From CAZEAN01 sp964510225 (GTDB lineage: Bacteria; Planctomycetota; Planctomycetia; Isosphaerales; Isosphaeraceae), in NCBI GenBank assembly GCA_964510225.1, contig CAZEAN010000058.1:1-37685 (forward strand): a stretch of 37,685 bases of DNA, given 5' to 3'. Below the pieces are notes generated by a model. The model saw only the letters and a program-made list of their open reading frames with translations, ran no database searches and was not told where the DNA came from. Shown in pieces: positions 17,226 to 23,717 of the stretch (position 1 is the first letter of the stretch; the number at the start of each line of letters is the position of its first letter). The translations under genes and the position numbers were made by a program.

Positions 17226-17651
17226 CGCGGAATCCCTTCGAAAAAAGGTGGGAAGGTTAAGGAATGAAACGGGGTGGGAGAGTTAAGTTGTCGTGCTAAA
17301 ACCGGTGGGGTGGCCCCCAGATCGGAAGGTGGGTAGGTGATACAAATCATCCTGATGGTATCTGAGAAGATTCTATGCGATTGCTGGGCCAAAAGCGATA
17401 GTTCTTGCTGCATCAGTTACGCAACCATCCACGCTCAATCGGGTTCTGGCTTCTGAATACCTCAGAAGGAAGTAGCATCTATTGGAAGCATTGCTGTTAT
17501 GTTCGACGTAGCTGCGCGAAAATAAGGCAGGCATTGCATTCCATCGGGTCGAGGTTTGCCTTGTTGTGAATCGTAATCTAATCGTCTCTGAGTCTGCCCA
17601 CTTGCTGGTGCTTGGATCGCGTGCGTAACTGCTTGCAAAGCGGCCCCAGAG
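17226..17651. other. 426-bp intergenic region downstream of trpE
   Basis: No gene supported. One hairpin, CTTCTGA/TCAGAAG with a 5-base loop, lies at about 17451-17469, some 180 bases beyond the trpE stop; without a T run it is only a weak terminator candidate. The remainder shows nothing I recognise. Confidence 0.4.
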
Positions 17652-19232
17652 TTAGTCATGGCGTGTCCTGCGCGATGAGAAGCGTTGCTCGGCGAGTCGG
17701 ATTGCTTTCAATAACCCCCGGGCTTTGTTGACGGTCTCGGTGTACTCGCTGAGGGGATCGGAGTCGTACACAATCCCTGCACCCGCTTGAATATCGGCAG
17801 TCTGACCTTGAAGCACGAGTGTTCTCAAGGCGATACAGGTGTCCATATTCCCAGTATAGTCGATATAGCCGACGGCACCCCCATAAGGTCCCCTTCGTGT
17901 TGGTTCGAGTTCGTCGATGATTTCCATCGCCCTGATCTTAGGGGCTCCACTCACCGTCCCAGCGGGAAGTCCAGCTCGAAGCGCGTCGAAACAATCAAGA
18001 CCCTGAGCAAGCTCTCCGACGACATTAGAACTGATGTGCATCACATGACTATAGCGTTCGACGGTCATCACTTCGGTTAACCGGACAGTTGAGCGATCAG
18101 CGACCCGGCCGACATCGTTCCGCCCGAGGTCAATCAGCATCACATGCTCAGCGCGTTCTTTAGGATCGGCAAGTAGTTCTTCCGCCAAGGCTCGATCCTC
18201 CGCTTCCGATTGACCACGGGGCCGAGTTCCCGCGAGCGGACGGATCGTCACTTCGCGATCCTCAACCCGGACTAAGACTTCGGGCGAACTCCCGACGAGA
18301 GCGAAGTCCTTGAATGGCAAATAGAAGAGGAAAGGGGACGGGTTGACAACCCGGAGGGTTCGATAGATGTCGAAGGCGGAAGCTGAGGTCTCGACCCGGA
18401 AGCGCTGACTCGGAACGACTTGGAAAATGTCACCGGCCTTGATGTACTCACGACATCGTTCGACGATCGCCTTAAAGCCATCTTCAGTCATGTTTGATGC
18501 GGGGCGATTCGTCTCGACCGGTTCCGTGCCGATGTCGATCGGTCGGAGGTCGGGCCCAGGTCGACTCAGTTGATCGACCAAGCCGTTGATCTTCGACAAC
18601 GCACGATCAAAGCCCTGGTGAGCTGCCTCAGTTGTTGGCTCATGCGGTCGGGCTTGGGCAATCACCAAGATAGTTTTACGGATATGATCAAAGATCACCA
18701 TTTGATCATAAAAGGCAAACGCGAGGTCGGGTAAACCTCGGTCATCAAGAGGTGCATTGGGGAGTCGTTCAAAGTACCGGACGGAGTCATAGGCAGCGAA
18801 GCCAACCGCTCCACCGCAGAATCGTGGTAACCCGAGGGCATGGGAAGAGCTGTATCGCCGGATCAACTGACGGAGCTCGTCGATCGGATCGTCCGATTCG
18901 TACTCCCGTGCAGAAACCCCGGTGTCTCCCTCATTCGATTGGATCTGGATCGTCCGACCTCGAGCCAAGAATTCCAAGAAGGGCTGACTTCCGAGGAAGC
19001 TGTAACGGCCGACCTTTTCCCCACCGATGACGCTTTCGAACAGAAACGCAGGAGTCGATTGCGCGATCTTCGCAAACGCGGAGACCGGTGTGAGGCCATC
19101 CGAGGTCAACTCTCGGTAGATCGGAGTTGCACCACCGGAGTGCATTCGGGCGACCGCCTCGTCGCGATTAGGTCGGTAGTATGACTCAGTCGATGGATCG
19201 GTCGAAGGGGATTGCATGGGAGTGTTCCGCAT
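17652..19232 (-). CDS. trpE: Anthranilate synthase component I
   Basis: 526 residues. It converts chorismate with ammonia (from the TrpG glutaminase) to anthranilate, the first step of tryptophan synthesis. The N-terminal feedback-site region FLFESVIGGEKVGRYSFLG and the C-terminal chorismate-binding core are present: VGSSPEVLVR, TIRPLAGTRPRG, LIDLGRNDVGRV, AGLPAGTVSGAPKIRAMEII and GGAVGYIDYTGNMDTCIA. All the usual catalytic blocks are intact. No trpG or other trp gene is adjacent. The start at 19232 (MRNTPMQSP) could also be Met6 at 19217. Aminodeoxychorismate synthase (PabB) is the main alternative, but the length and motifs favour TrpE. Confidence 0.92.
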   Translation of the reverse strand: MRNTPMQSPSTDPSTESYYRPNRDEAVARMHSGGATPIYRELTSDGLTPVSAFAKIAQSTPAFLFESVIGGEKVGRYSFLGSQPFLEFLARGRTIQIQSNEGDTGVSAREYESDDPIDELRQLIRRYSSSHALGLPRFCGGAVGFAAYDSVRYFERLPNAPLDDRGLPDLAFAFYDQMVIFDHIRKTILVIAQARPHEPTTEAAHQGFDRALSKINGLVDQLSRPGPDLRPIDIGTEPVETNRPASNMTEDGFKAIVERCREYIKAGDIFQVVPSQRFRVETSASAFDIYRTLRVVNPSPFLFYLPFKDFALVGSSPEVLVRVEDREVTIRPLAGTRPRGQSEAEDRALAEELLADPKERAEHVMLIDLGRNDVGRVADRSTVRLTEVMTVERYSHVMHISSNVVGELAQGLDCFDALRAGLPAGTVSGAPKIRAMEIIDELEPTRRGPYGGAVGYIDYTGNMDTCIALRTLVLQGQTADIQAGAGIVYDSDPLSEYTETVNKARGLLKAIRLAEQRFSSRRTRHD

Positions 19233-19517
19233 CCTGAGTCGTTTTTCGGATATCGATCAGTGAACCTAGCCGAGGATCGGTGCCGGGTTGATCCATCCAA
19301 GATGATCATTGAAGACCGAGATCCCCCCGCTCATCTTAACCAGAAGAGGTGTTGCAGTCGGCTACTCGGGTTGAAGTAATCGTACGTGGATTAGCAATGA
19401 GCTGGTTCGCTTAAGCACACTTGACTCATGAGAGTTGGCATTGCTGGTCGAAGTTAGAGCCAGAAGTAGAGCCCTCTTACGACCTTGAAGATCCTGTTGA
19501 GAGTTGAGATCGAGCCC

Positions 19518-20189
19518 ATGAGTCGTTCGCGAACCCAGATCCGACGCCGAACTTCCTCACGGATCCCTCGGCTAGAATCGATGGAGCCTCGACAATTGCT
19601 CGATGCTTCAACGCCACTCGGATCTCTTGTCCCAACACTGCCAGAAGTACAGACTCCGATTGCCTCGGAGAGTCTTCAGCGTCCGATCATCGGGGCGGCA
19701 TCCCCTCTCCAAATCGTTAATGTAAGCCGATTCGGCAGCTTTCGGATGCCGACACTCGTTTCCGTGGAGTTTAGTCAGCCACTTGATCCGATTTCGGCGA
19801 CAAACCCCGCGAATTACCGGCTGAGCGCACCGGGTGCAGATGCGTTTCCGAACACAACAGATGATCTGCCGATTGCGATCCAATCGGTCCGACTTGGTTC
19901 TGCGCCGAACAGTGTGATCATTCGACCAGCATTCCCGCTCAGACTGATTGGACTTCAATATGGCTTGGCCGTCAGTGGTGAAGTGACTGGCGGAGGCCCT
20001 TTGGAGCAGGGGGCGGTCACGAGTTTTGGGACGGAAGATTTTGTCCCCTCGGAACCGGTCGCCCGGGTCTTCCAAATTGCCGCACGGCTCCAGAGGTTCC
20101 GGAGGGGGCCTGGCCGCCTCAGAACCGGTGATCTTCCCGAACAACTCTCGGACTTCTTTGAAGGTCTTACGCCGATCGACTTTGACTAA
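19518..20189 (+). CDS. Planctomycete LESMEPRQLL-motif surface protein
   Basis: 223 residues from the ATG at 19518. The Arg-rich start (MSRSRTQIRRRTSSRIPR) followed by LESMEPRQLLDAS is the N-terminal signature shared by many planctomycete exported or surface proteins. The body (VSVEFSQPLDPISATNPANYRL) looks like an Ig-like or bacterial surface beta domain (SbsA_Ig type). No catalytic motif was seen. An upstream TTG in frame at 19485 would add residues that do not fit the signature. It is followed by a bidirectional terminator shared with the convergent TROVE gene. Function unknown. Confidence 0.7.
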   Translation: MSRSRTQIRRRTSSRIPRLESMEPRQLLDASTPLGSLVPTLPEVQTPIASESLQRPIIGAASPLQIVNVSRFGSFRMPTLVSVEFSQPLDPISATNPANYRLSAPGADAFPNTTDDLPIAIQSVRLGSAPNSVIIRPAFPLRLIGLQYGLAVSGEVTGGGPLEQGAVTSFGTEDFVPSEPVARVFQIAARLQRFRRGPGRLRTGDLPEQLSDFFEGLTPIDFD

Positions 20190-20200
20190 TCAGCAAATAA

Positions 20201-20246
20201 GGCGATCCCTGGAACGACTGAGTGTTGTCGATCCAGGGATCGTTGC
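20201..20246. terminator. Bidirectional terminator between convergent genes
   Basis: An 11-bp inverted repeat, CGATCCCTGGA (20203-20213) and TCCAGGGATCG (20232-20242), lies exactly between the stops of the surface-protein gene and the TROVE gene. GGC and GCC extend the flanks, and TTT follows on the plus side. Confidence 0.75.
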
Positions 20247-20248
20247 CT

Positions 20249-21886
20249 TTACAGTTCGACCGATTCCACTTCAGTGACGAACCGAGACTCATCACTGGCG
20301 AGGAAGGCGTCGACTACGTTAAAGACGGCATCGCTGAAGCCGCCGACGTTCAGAATATCGCTTCGATCGGGTGCCTGAACTGTGGTGTAAGGCTGGATAT
20401 CGATGCAGACCAGCTTCGGACCAGCGGTTTCGGCCCGTCCCAGCTTGACCTGCTTCTTGACAAACTCCTGCCACTCCGTCATGACACCAGATGCACCTCG
20501 GACTCCGTAGAAGTAGGACCGATTCTTGTAGACCCAACTTTCGGAGTCACTCACCAGGACGATACCCGCGAATGGTCGACCCTCGAAGGTCGTGTTGGCT
20601 TCTCGGATTGGAACCGAGCAGTCCGTTCCACCGCCACCGTACTTCGAGAGCTTTTTGGCGACGGAGAGGACAGACATTTCGGGCTTGAACTCTGCCTTGT
20701 ACGCCTTGGTGTCGAACGGAATCACCACACTCCCAGGGTTCTGCCGCAAGATCGCCGCCGCAAATACAGCAGCAACATCCACGCAGCGGACCTTACTGGT
20801 GCCGCCTCGGCCCCGGTTACCCGTGACCGCACAGCTCATCGAACCAGAAGCATCAAGACCGATGACAACAGGTCCTGGTAAGGTTGGCACGTTTCCACAA
20901 GCCAGTTCGGCAGCCTTGTTCAAGGACGCTCGAATTGGTTCGGGGATCTGACGATCGACGTTCAAGTAGGCAGCAAAGTACTGATACGGGAACGCCTTCG
21001 ATCGTGCGATTTCCGCGGGATCTGCAAGCCGGTTGGCGACGTAAGAGACTAGCTTCCGATCCTCGAAGACCTGATGACGGAAGAGGGTGTTCAGGTTCAT
21101 CCGAAGCGCCTGGGGACCCATTTTGCGGGCGATCGCCTTCCAGACGAACGGACCCTTGGCGGCGTCAGCGAGCAAGTCCCAGCGGACGTCAAGCTTGGTC
21201 AAAATCTCGACCTGTGCTGCTTCGGAGTCTGCCTGTCGGAACGCCGTGAGGAGCCGGATTGCCTCAGGAAGATCCTCCTCGACGGCAGGAGCCCACTTGG
21301 GGATTTCCTTGTCGACTAGCCAACCAAAGAGTGCCCGTCGGGTGTTGTCCTTCGGGGTTGGTCGTGCGAGCCGGAGAATGTCGCGGAGGCTGGGGTCGTG
21401 TCCAATCGAGGCCGAGAGCAGCTTGGAGACGCTGGCTTCGTTGAGCCAACGATCAAAAGCTCCCTGCAATGCACTCGAAAGGCACTTCCGTCCGAACTGT
21501 CCTGAACGGATCATCTGGAACGTAGTCCGGAGCATCCGACCGTTATCGATCACTCGGCTAAAGACTTGTCGCATCAGCTTCGGGCTTTGCTTCGAAAGTG
21601 CGACCAGGAGTGCGGCTGGCATATCCTTCATGAATGCCCGCTCACGAGCATAGACGGCGAGCTTAGCGAGATAAACCGGATCCTCAACCTGGCTGATCAA
21701 CGATTGGAGCTGAATGAGCTGAGCTTCCCCACTTGCATAGAAGGTTCCGTTGAAGCACCCTGTGGCAGCAAGTTGCGCGAGAGCCTGCTTCGGTGGAAGC
21801 GTGTAAGCTCGGCCACCAGCTTCGTTTGTCGTGTTGGTTCGCGGGAGCTTACCGGTTGCACTGTTGAATAGAGTCTTGTTCGCCAT
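20249..21886 (-). CDS. rsr: TROVE/vWA ring protein, bacterial Ro60 (Rsr) orthologue
   Basis: 545 residues, close to the usual Ro60 length. The N-terminal two thirds are a TROVE repeat ring (for example YLAKLAVYARERAFMKDMPA and GAFDRWLNEASVSKL). The C-terminal third is a von Willebrand A domain with a complete MIDAS: DASGS (345-349), a Thr in GGGTDCS, and SDSESW. Ro60 binds Y RNAs on its outside and misfolded RNA ends in its hole; in bacteria a Y RNA tethers it to PNPase. I chose the ATG at 21886 (GGAGGG at -8); the frame is open to a TTG at 22000, but that stretch is the structured unit D. The gene is directly downstream of seven structured RNA units on the same strand, the usual place for Y RNA genes. 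Confidence 0.93.
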   Translation of the reverse strand: MANKTLFNSATGKLPRTNTTNEAGGRAYTLPPKQALAQLAATGCFNGTFYASGEAQLIQLQSLISQVEDPVYLAKLAVYARERAFMKDMPAALLVALSKQSPKLMRQVFSRVIDNGRMLRTTFQMIRSGQFGRKCLSSALQGAFDRWLNEASVSKLLSASIGHDPSLRDILRLARPTPKDNTRRALFGWLVDKEIPKWAPAVEEDLPEAIRLLTAFRQADSEAAQVEILTKLDVRWDLLADAAKGPFVWKAIARKMGPQALRMNLNTLFRHQVFEDRKLVSYVANRLADPAEIARSKAFPYQYFAAYLNVDRQIPEPIRASLNKAAELACGNVPTLPGPVVIGLDASGSMSCAVTGNRGRGGTSKVRCVDVAAVFAAAILRQNPGSVVIPFDTKAYKAEFKPEMSVLSVAKKLSKYGGGGTDCSVPIREANTTFEGRPFAGIVLVSDSESWVYKNRSYFYGVRGASGVMTEWQEFVKKQVKLGRAETAGPKLVCIDIQPYTTVQAPDRSDILNVGGFSDAVFNVVDAFLASDESRFVTEVESVEL

Positions 21887-21911
21887 TTCACCCTCCACTT
21901 CTCCAAGTACA

Positions 21912-22016
21912 CACGGACCGACGAAATAAGTCACAGAGCCGTCGAGATTCAGCGAAACCCGTACCGTATAAAGTTGGTCGCGGTAGGATGGACTCCACAA
22001 CGGCAGTCTTCTCGTG
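21912..22016 (-). ncRNA. Structured unit D in the TROVE leader (Y-RNA-like)
   Basis: Seventh and last copy of the repeated unit, ending 25 bases before the TROVE start codon. The 5' conserved block GACTGCC-N5-GGAGTCCAT is perfect, and the 3' block reads TTTCGTCGG. The outer stem is weaker than in other copies (CACG/CGTG and GAC/GTC with unpaired bases between). The insert has no T-arm. It would be part of the TROVE mRNA leader, so binding of the protein to its own message is possible. Confidence 0.6.
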
Positions 22017-22024
22017 ATTCAAAA

Positions 22025-22125
22025 GACCCGACGAAGGTCTGGCAGAGTTTCTCCTGAGCGACAAAGTCGCCAGGGGCAGGAGTCGAACCTGCAAAACCAA
22101 TGGACTCCACACGGGCAGTCGAGCC
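22025..22125 (-). ncRNA. Structured unit C: minimal tRNA-like (Y-RNA-like)
   Basis: Closing stem GGCTCGAC/GTCGGGTC is 8 bp with two G-T pairs that only work on the minus strand. Then comes GACTGCC-CGTGT-GGAGTCCAT. The insert has a canonical T-arm (GCAGG-TTCGACT-CCTGC), an acceptor-like helix closed by a short loop (CCTGGCGAC-TTT-GTCGC-TC-AGG) and a tiny GAG-AAA-CTC hairpin in the D-arm position. There is no anticodon arm. This is the arrangement expected for a YrlA-type tRNA mimic: T-arm first, then a closed acceptor, then the D-arm. Confidence 0.72.
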
Positions 22126-22134
22126 TAGTTCAAT

Positions 22135-22266
22135 GTGGCCGACGAAGGACTTGATCAGATCGCTACTGTTGTGTTCCCGTTACACCACTCCGAGGCAAGT
22201 GCTTCGGAGGCAGGAATCGAACCTGCAACGACAGTTCCCATGGATTCCAATCAGGCAGTCGGCCAC
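22135..22266 (-). ncRNA. Structured unit B: permuted tRNA-like (Y-RNA-like)
   Basis: Closing stem GTGGCCGAC/GTCGGCCAC is perfect over 9 bp and differs from unit A by compensated changes. The insert has a 3' tRNA half first (T-arm GCAGG-TTCGATT-CCTGC, acceptor CTCCGA), then a 5' half (acceptor TCGGAG, D-arm GTGT-AACGGGA-ACAC, ACAGT). ACAGT can pair with ACTGT of the first half to make an anticodon stem, but the loop lacks a clear U33, so no anticodon is assigned with confidence (a Pro-type NGG plus G37 is possible). Confidence 0.72.
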
Positions 22267-22310
22267 GGTAATCGCTTGCTTCGAACATCCGAATTAAGAA
22301 ACGAGTGATT

Positions 22311-22449
22311 CACAACCGACGAGGGTTTGACCAGAGCATTACGCTGCTCTACCCACTGAGCTACAGCCCCGTCGAAATGGGGCTGGTAGGATTCGAACCT
22401 ACGACACGCGGATTAGAAATCATGGACTCCAATCGGGCAGTCGGTTGTG
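22311..22449 (-). ncRNA. Structured unit A: circularly permuted tRNA-Arg(TCT)
   Basis: Closing stem CACAACCGAC/GTCGGTTGTG is perfect over 10 bp; then GACTGCC-CGATT-GGAGTCCAT. The 3' tRNA half (22421-22378) comes before the 5' half (22370-22342), separated by 7 bases. Rejoining ...GAGCAGCG to GATTTCTAATCCGC... gives a canonical 73-nt tRNA: acceptor GGGGCTG/CAGCCCC, D-arm GCTC-AGTGGGTA-GAGC, anticodon stem GCGGA/TCCGC with loop TTTCTAA (anticodon TCT), 5-base variable loop, T-arm GTAGG-TTCGAAT-CCTAC and A73. The break lies between positions 29 and 30. A Y RNA needs no anticodon arm, so this unit may give a functional tRNA or an unusually complete mimic. Confidence 0.8.
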
Positions 22450-22455
22450 GTTTGG

Positions 22456-22498
22456 ACTGGTGAGGTCACTCGAAGGTAATGCCTTGAATACCACCAGT
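22456..22498. other. Hairpin between units E and A
   Basis: ACTGGTG/CACCAGT, 7 bp perfect, encloses 29 bases with partial further pairing. It lacks the conserved blocks of the repeated units. It may be a processing signal or an independent small RNA element. Confidence 0.4.
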
Positions 22499-22510
22499 AT
22501 GTATAAACAA

Positions 22511-22680
22511 GTCCAACGAAGGTTGTGCCGAGATAGGACAGCCGTCCGCACGCTGAGTTCAATGAAATCAGCGCCGCTGACTGGCCCCTTTGTCTCAGAG
22601 AGACTCGGGCGCCGTTCACTAGCCGGTCGCCCGGCATCGCTACCTTAGGACCGTTATGGATTCCCGACGAGCAGTTGGAC
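22511..22680 (-). ncRNA. Structured unit E: 23S rRNA-like insert (Y-RNA-like)
   Basis: Closing stem GTCCAAC/GTTGGAC is perfect over 7 bp; the 5' block is divergent (TGCTCGTCGGGAATCCAT) and the 3' block is CCTTCGTTGG. The insert begins with 21 bases (22657-22637) identical to the near-universal 23S segment around helices 69-71 that contains AACGGTCCTAAGGTAGCGA. It continues with a GCCGG-GCGA-CCGGC hairpin at the place of helix 71, TGAACGGCG (compare CGAATGGCG), a GTCTC/GAGAC hairpin and ATTGAACTC followed by a short hairpin, in the same order as E. coli 23S about 1940-2060. It is far too short and altered to be a real rRNA gene. Confidence 0.75.
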
Positions 22681-22728
22681 CTTAGTGTTGTGTTATTGCC
22701 TTGTCTCCGTTCTCTTGTGTTAGTTCAT

Positions 22729-22812
22729 CTCCGGCGAAGGGACGCTGAGATTTTGCCGTAAAGGCGACAGATCTCCAAAATCTGTTGATGGAATCCCAAC
22801 TGGCAGCCGGGG
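22729..22812 (-). ncRNA. Structured unit F (Y-RNA-like), short insert
   Basis: Closing stem CCCCGGC/GCCGGAG (one mismatch), 5' block TGCC-AGTTG-GGATTCCAT, 3' block CCCTTCGCCGG. The insert can fold as CAGAT-TTTGGAG-ATCTG, an anticodon-arm-sized hairpin, or as a competing 8-bp helix AGATTTTG/CAAAATCT. Read on the other strand the first hairpin has the loop CTCCAAA of tRNA-Trp. Which fold and strand is used cannot be decided from sequence. Confidence 0.6.
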
Positions 22813-22821
22813 ATGAGCGAT

Positions 22822-22897
22822 GGTCGAGCGACGAGGGATGGCTCAGACCCGTTTCACATCGATAGTTGATGTAGTCCAAGCCTGCAGTCGTCCGACC
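22822..22897 (-). ncRNA. Structured unit G (Y-RNA-like), minimal insert
   Basis: First unit of the array, starting 2 bases after the tRNA-Cys 3' end, so processing of that tRNA would release its 5' end. The closing stem GGTCGGACGAC/GTCGCTCGACC is 11 bp with two odd pairs. The 5' block is GACTGC-AGGCTT-GGACTACAT and the 3' block is CCCTCGTCG. The insert is only about 30 bases, with a CATC/GATG hairpin. Confidence 0.6.
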
Positions 22898-22899
22898 AG

Positions 22900-22970
22900 A
22901 GACGCCGATGGGAGTCGAACCCATTTCTGCCGGGTTGCGGCCGGCCGCCTCACCGTCTGGCTCCAGCGTC
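22900..22970 (-). tRNA. tRNA-Cys(GCA), unusual anticodon loop
   Basis: Acceptor GACGCTG/CGGCGTC, anticodon stem GCCGG/CCGGC with loop CCGCAAC, T-arm ATGGG-TTCGACT-CCCAT. The anticodon reads GCA, but position 33 is C where U is almost universal, and the D-stem has only 3 pairs. It may be a specialised or decaying tRNA. Confidence 0.75.
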
Positions 22971-22984
22971 ACAAATAGTTGCAG

Positions 22985-23057
22985 TGTCCTCGCCAGGAGT
23001 CGAACCTGGTCTACGACCTCCGCAAAGTCGCGTGCGAATCCGGCACACTCCGAGGAC
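22985..23057 (-). tRNA. tRNA-Arg, anticodon GCG
   Basis: Acceptor GTCCTCG/CGAGGAC perfect, anticodon loop TTGCGGA (GCG), T-arm CCAGG-TTCGACT-CCTGG, A73. The D-arm GTGTGCCGGATTCGCAC is identical to that of the neighbouring tRNA-Arg(TCG), so the two are probably related. GCG instead of ACG for Arg is rare in bacteria. Confidence 0.82.
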
Positions 23058-23083
23058 AATCGTTAGCCATTCTTGTGCTACAG

Positions 23084-23156
23084 TCACCCGTCCAGGAATC
23101 GAACCTGGTCTAACGGTTCCGAAGACCGTTGTGCGAATCCGGCACACTCACGGGCG
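23084..23156 (-). tRNA. tRNA-Arg(TCG)
   Basis: Acceptor CGCCCGT/ACGGGTG, anticodon stem ACGGT/ACCGT with loop CTTCGGA, T-arm CCAGG-TTCGATT-CCTGG, A73. It is the first RNA of the minus-strand run tRNA-Arg, tRNA-Arg, tRNA-Cys, seven structured units, TROVE. Confidence 0.9.
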
Positions 23157-23634
23157 ATTGGTTTACAACCGGGGGTTATAAATTCGATAGGATTGTGATG
23201 AACCCACGACTGGTCTGATCTCAGGCCAAGTGTTTTGTTCTCAGTGTCGATCTCGTCCGTTTCGTTCGGACGCTGATTAGGACACCAAACCTTGGGTGAG
23301 GTTCGCATCATTTTCCGACGCGATTTTGGAGTTCCTTCGACACGGGCACGTCGCGAGTACGAAGTCGGGAATCGCGAACCAAGGATGATCCAGGAGTGAA
23401 CCAGAGACTTCGGCTGACATCGAGGCGCTCCTCAGCGAGCAGGGGCTGACCAAGGATACGAGATCAGTGCTAAATGCCTTAAGTCGGTAATGAAAAACAT
23501 TAAAATAATATTAATTTCATAATAAGTGGTGATTGGATCGTCCGAATCGAAAGCGAGTTATAGCACTTGAGCGTTTCCAATCATCGGTTCGTGACTGCGT
23601 TTTAGCGGAAATCTAGGATTCCTCTTGCTATCTT
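23157..23634. other. Divergent intergenic region between blaI and the tRNA/Ro60 operon
   Basis: No gene supported. It must contain the minus-strand promoter of the tRNA/unit/TROVE run. I see a CGTCCG/CGGACG hairpin near 23253-23271 and a marked AT-rich stretch at about 23490-23525 that is the best place for that promoter, but no clean -35/-10 pair. The blaI operator lies at its plus-strand end. Confidence 0.45.
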
Positions 23635-23669
23635 CTACATCTCGTAGTAGGTTCTACTACATCGCGTAG
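23635..23669 (+). promoter_or_regulatory. BlaI/MecI-type operator
   Basis: Two 13-bp copies, CTACATCTCGTAG (23635-23647) and CTACATCGCGTAG (23657-23669), are spaced 22 bp apart, about two helical turns. Between and overlapping them is a perfect dyad GTAGTAG-GTT-CTACTAC (23644-23660). TACTAC/GTAGTA dyads are the known target type of BlaI and MecI repressors. The site is 49 bp before the blaI start and faces the divergent tRNA/Ro60 operon. Confidence 0.8.
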
Positions 23670-23717
23670 AAGACGTGTCAGTCGGTGGGTGGATTCGAGA
23701 TTACGATTGGGGAAGTT

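Noticed and set aside
21887..22000. An N-terminal extension of the TROVE protein from TTG at 22000
   Set aside because: The stretch overlaps structured unit D, while the ATG at 21886 has a good ribosome site and matches the family start.
22311..22449. Group I intron (natural permuted intron-exon) around the split tRNA
   Set aside because: No P7/P3 core such as AGACTA...TAGTC was found in the flanks, which are far too short for a group I intron; hammerhead and HDV cores were also not recognised.
22511..22680. A true 23S rRNA gene or pseudogene fragment
   Set aside because: Only a 21-base stretch is identical; the rest keeps structure while changing sequence and sits inside the common stem of the units, which a random rRNA insertion would not do.
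21912..22897. CRISPR array as explanation for the seven repeats
   Set aside because: Unit length varies from 76 to 170 bases, the conserved blocks lie at both ends of a co-varying stem, and no cas gene is near.
22682..23059. A 125-codon minus-strand frame over unit F, unit G and the tRNAs
   Set aside because: It is made of tRNA and structured-RNA sequence.
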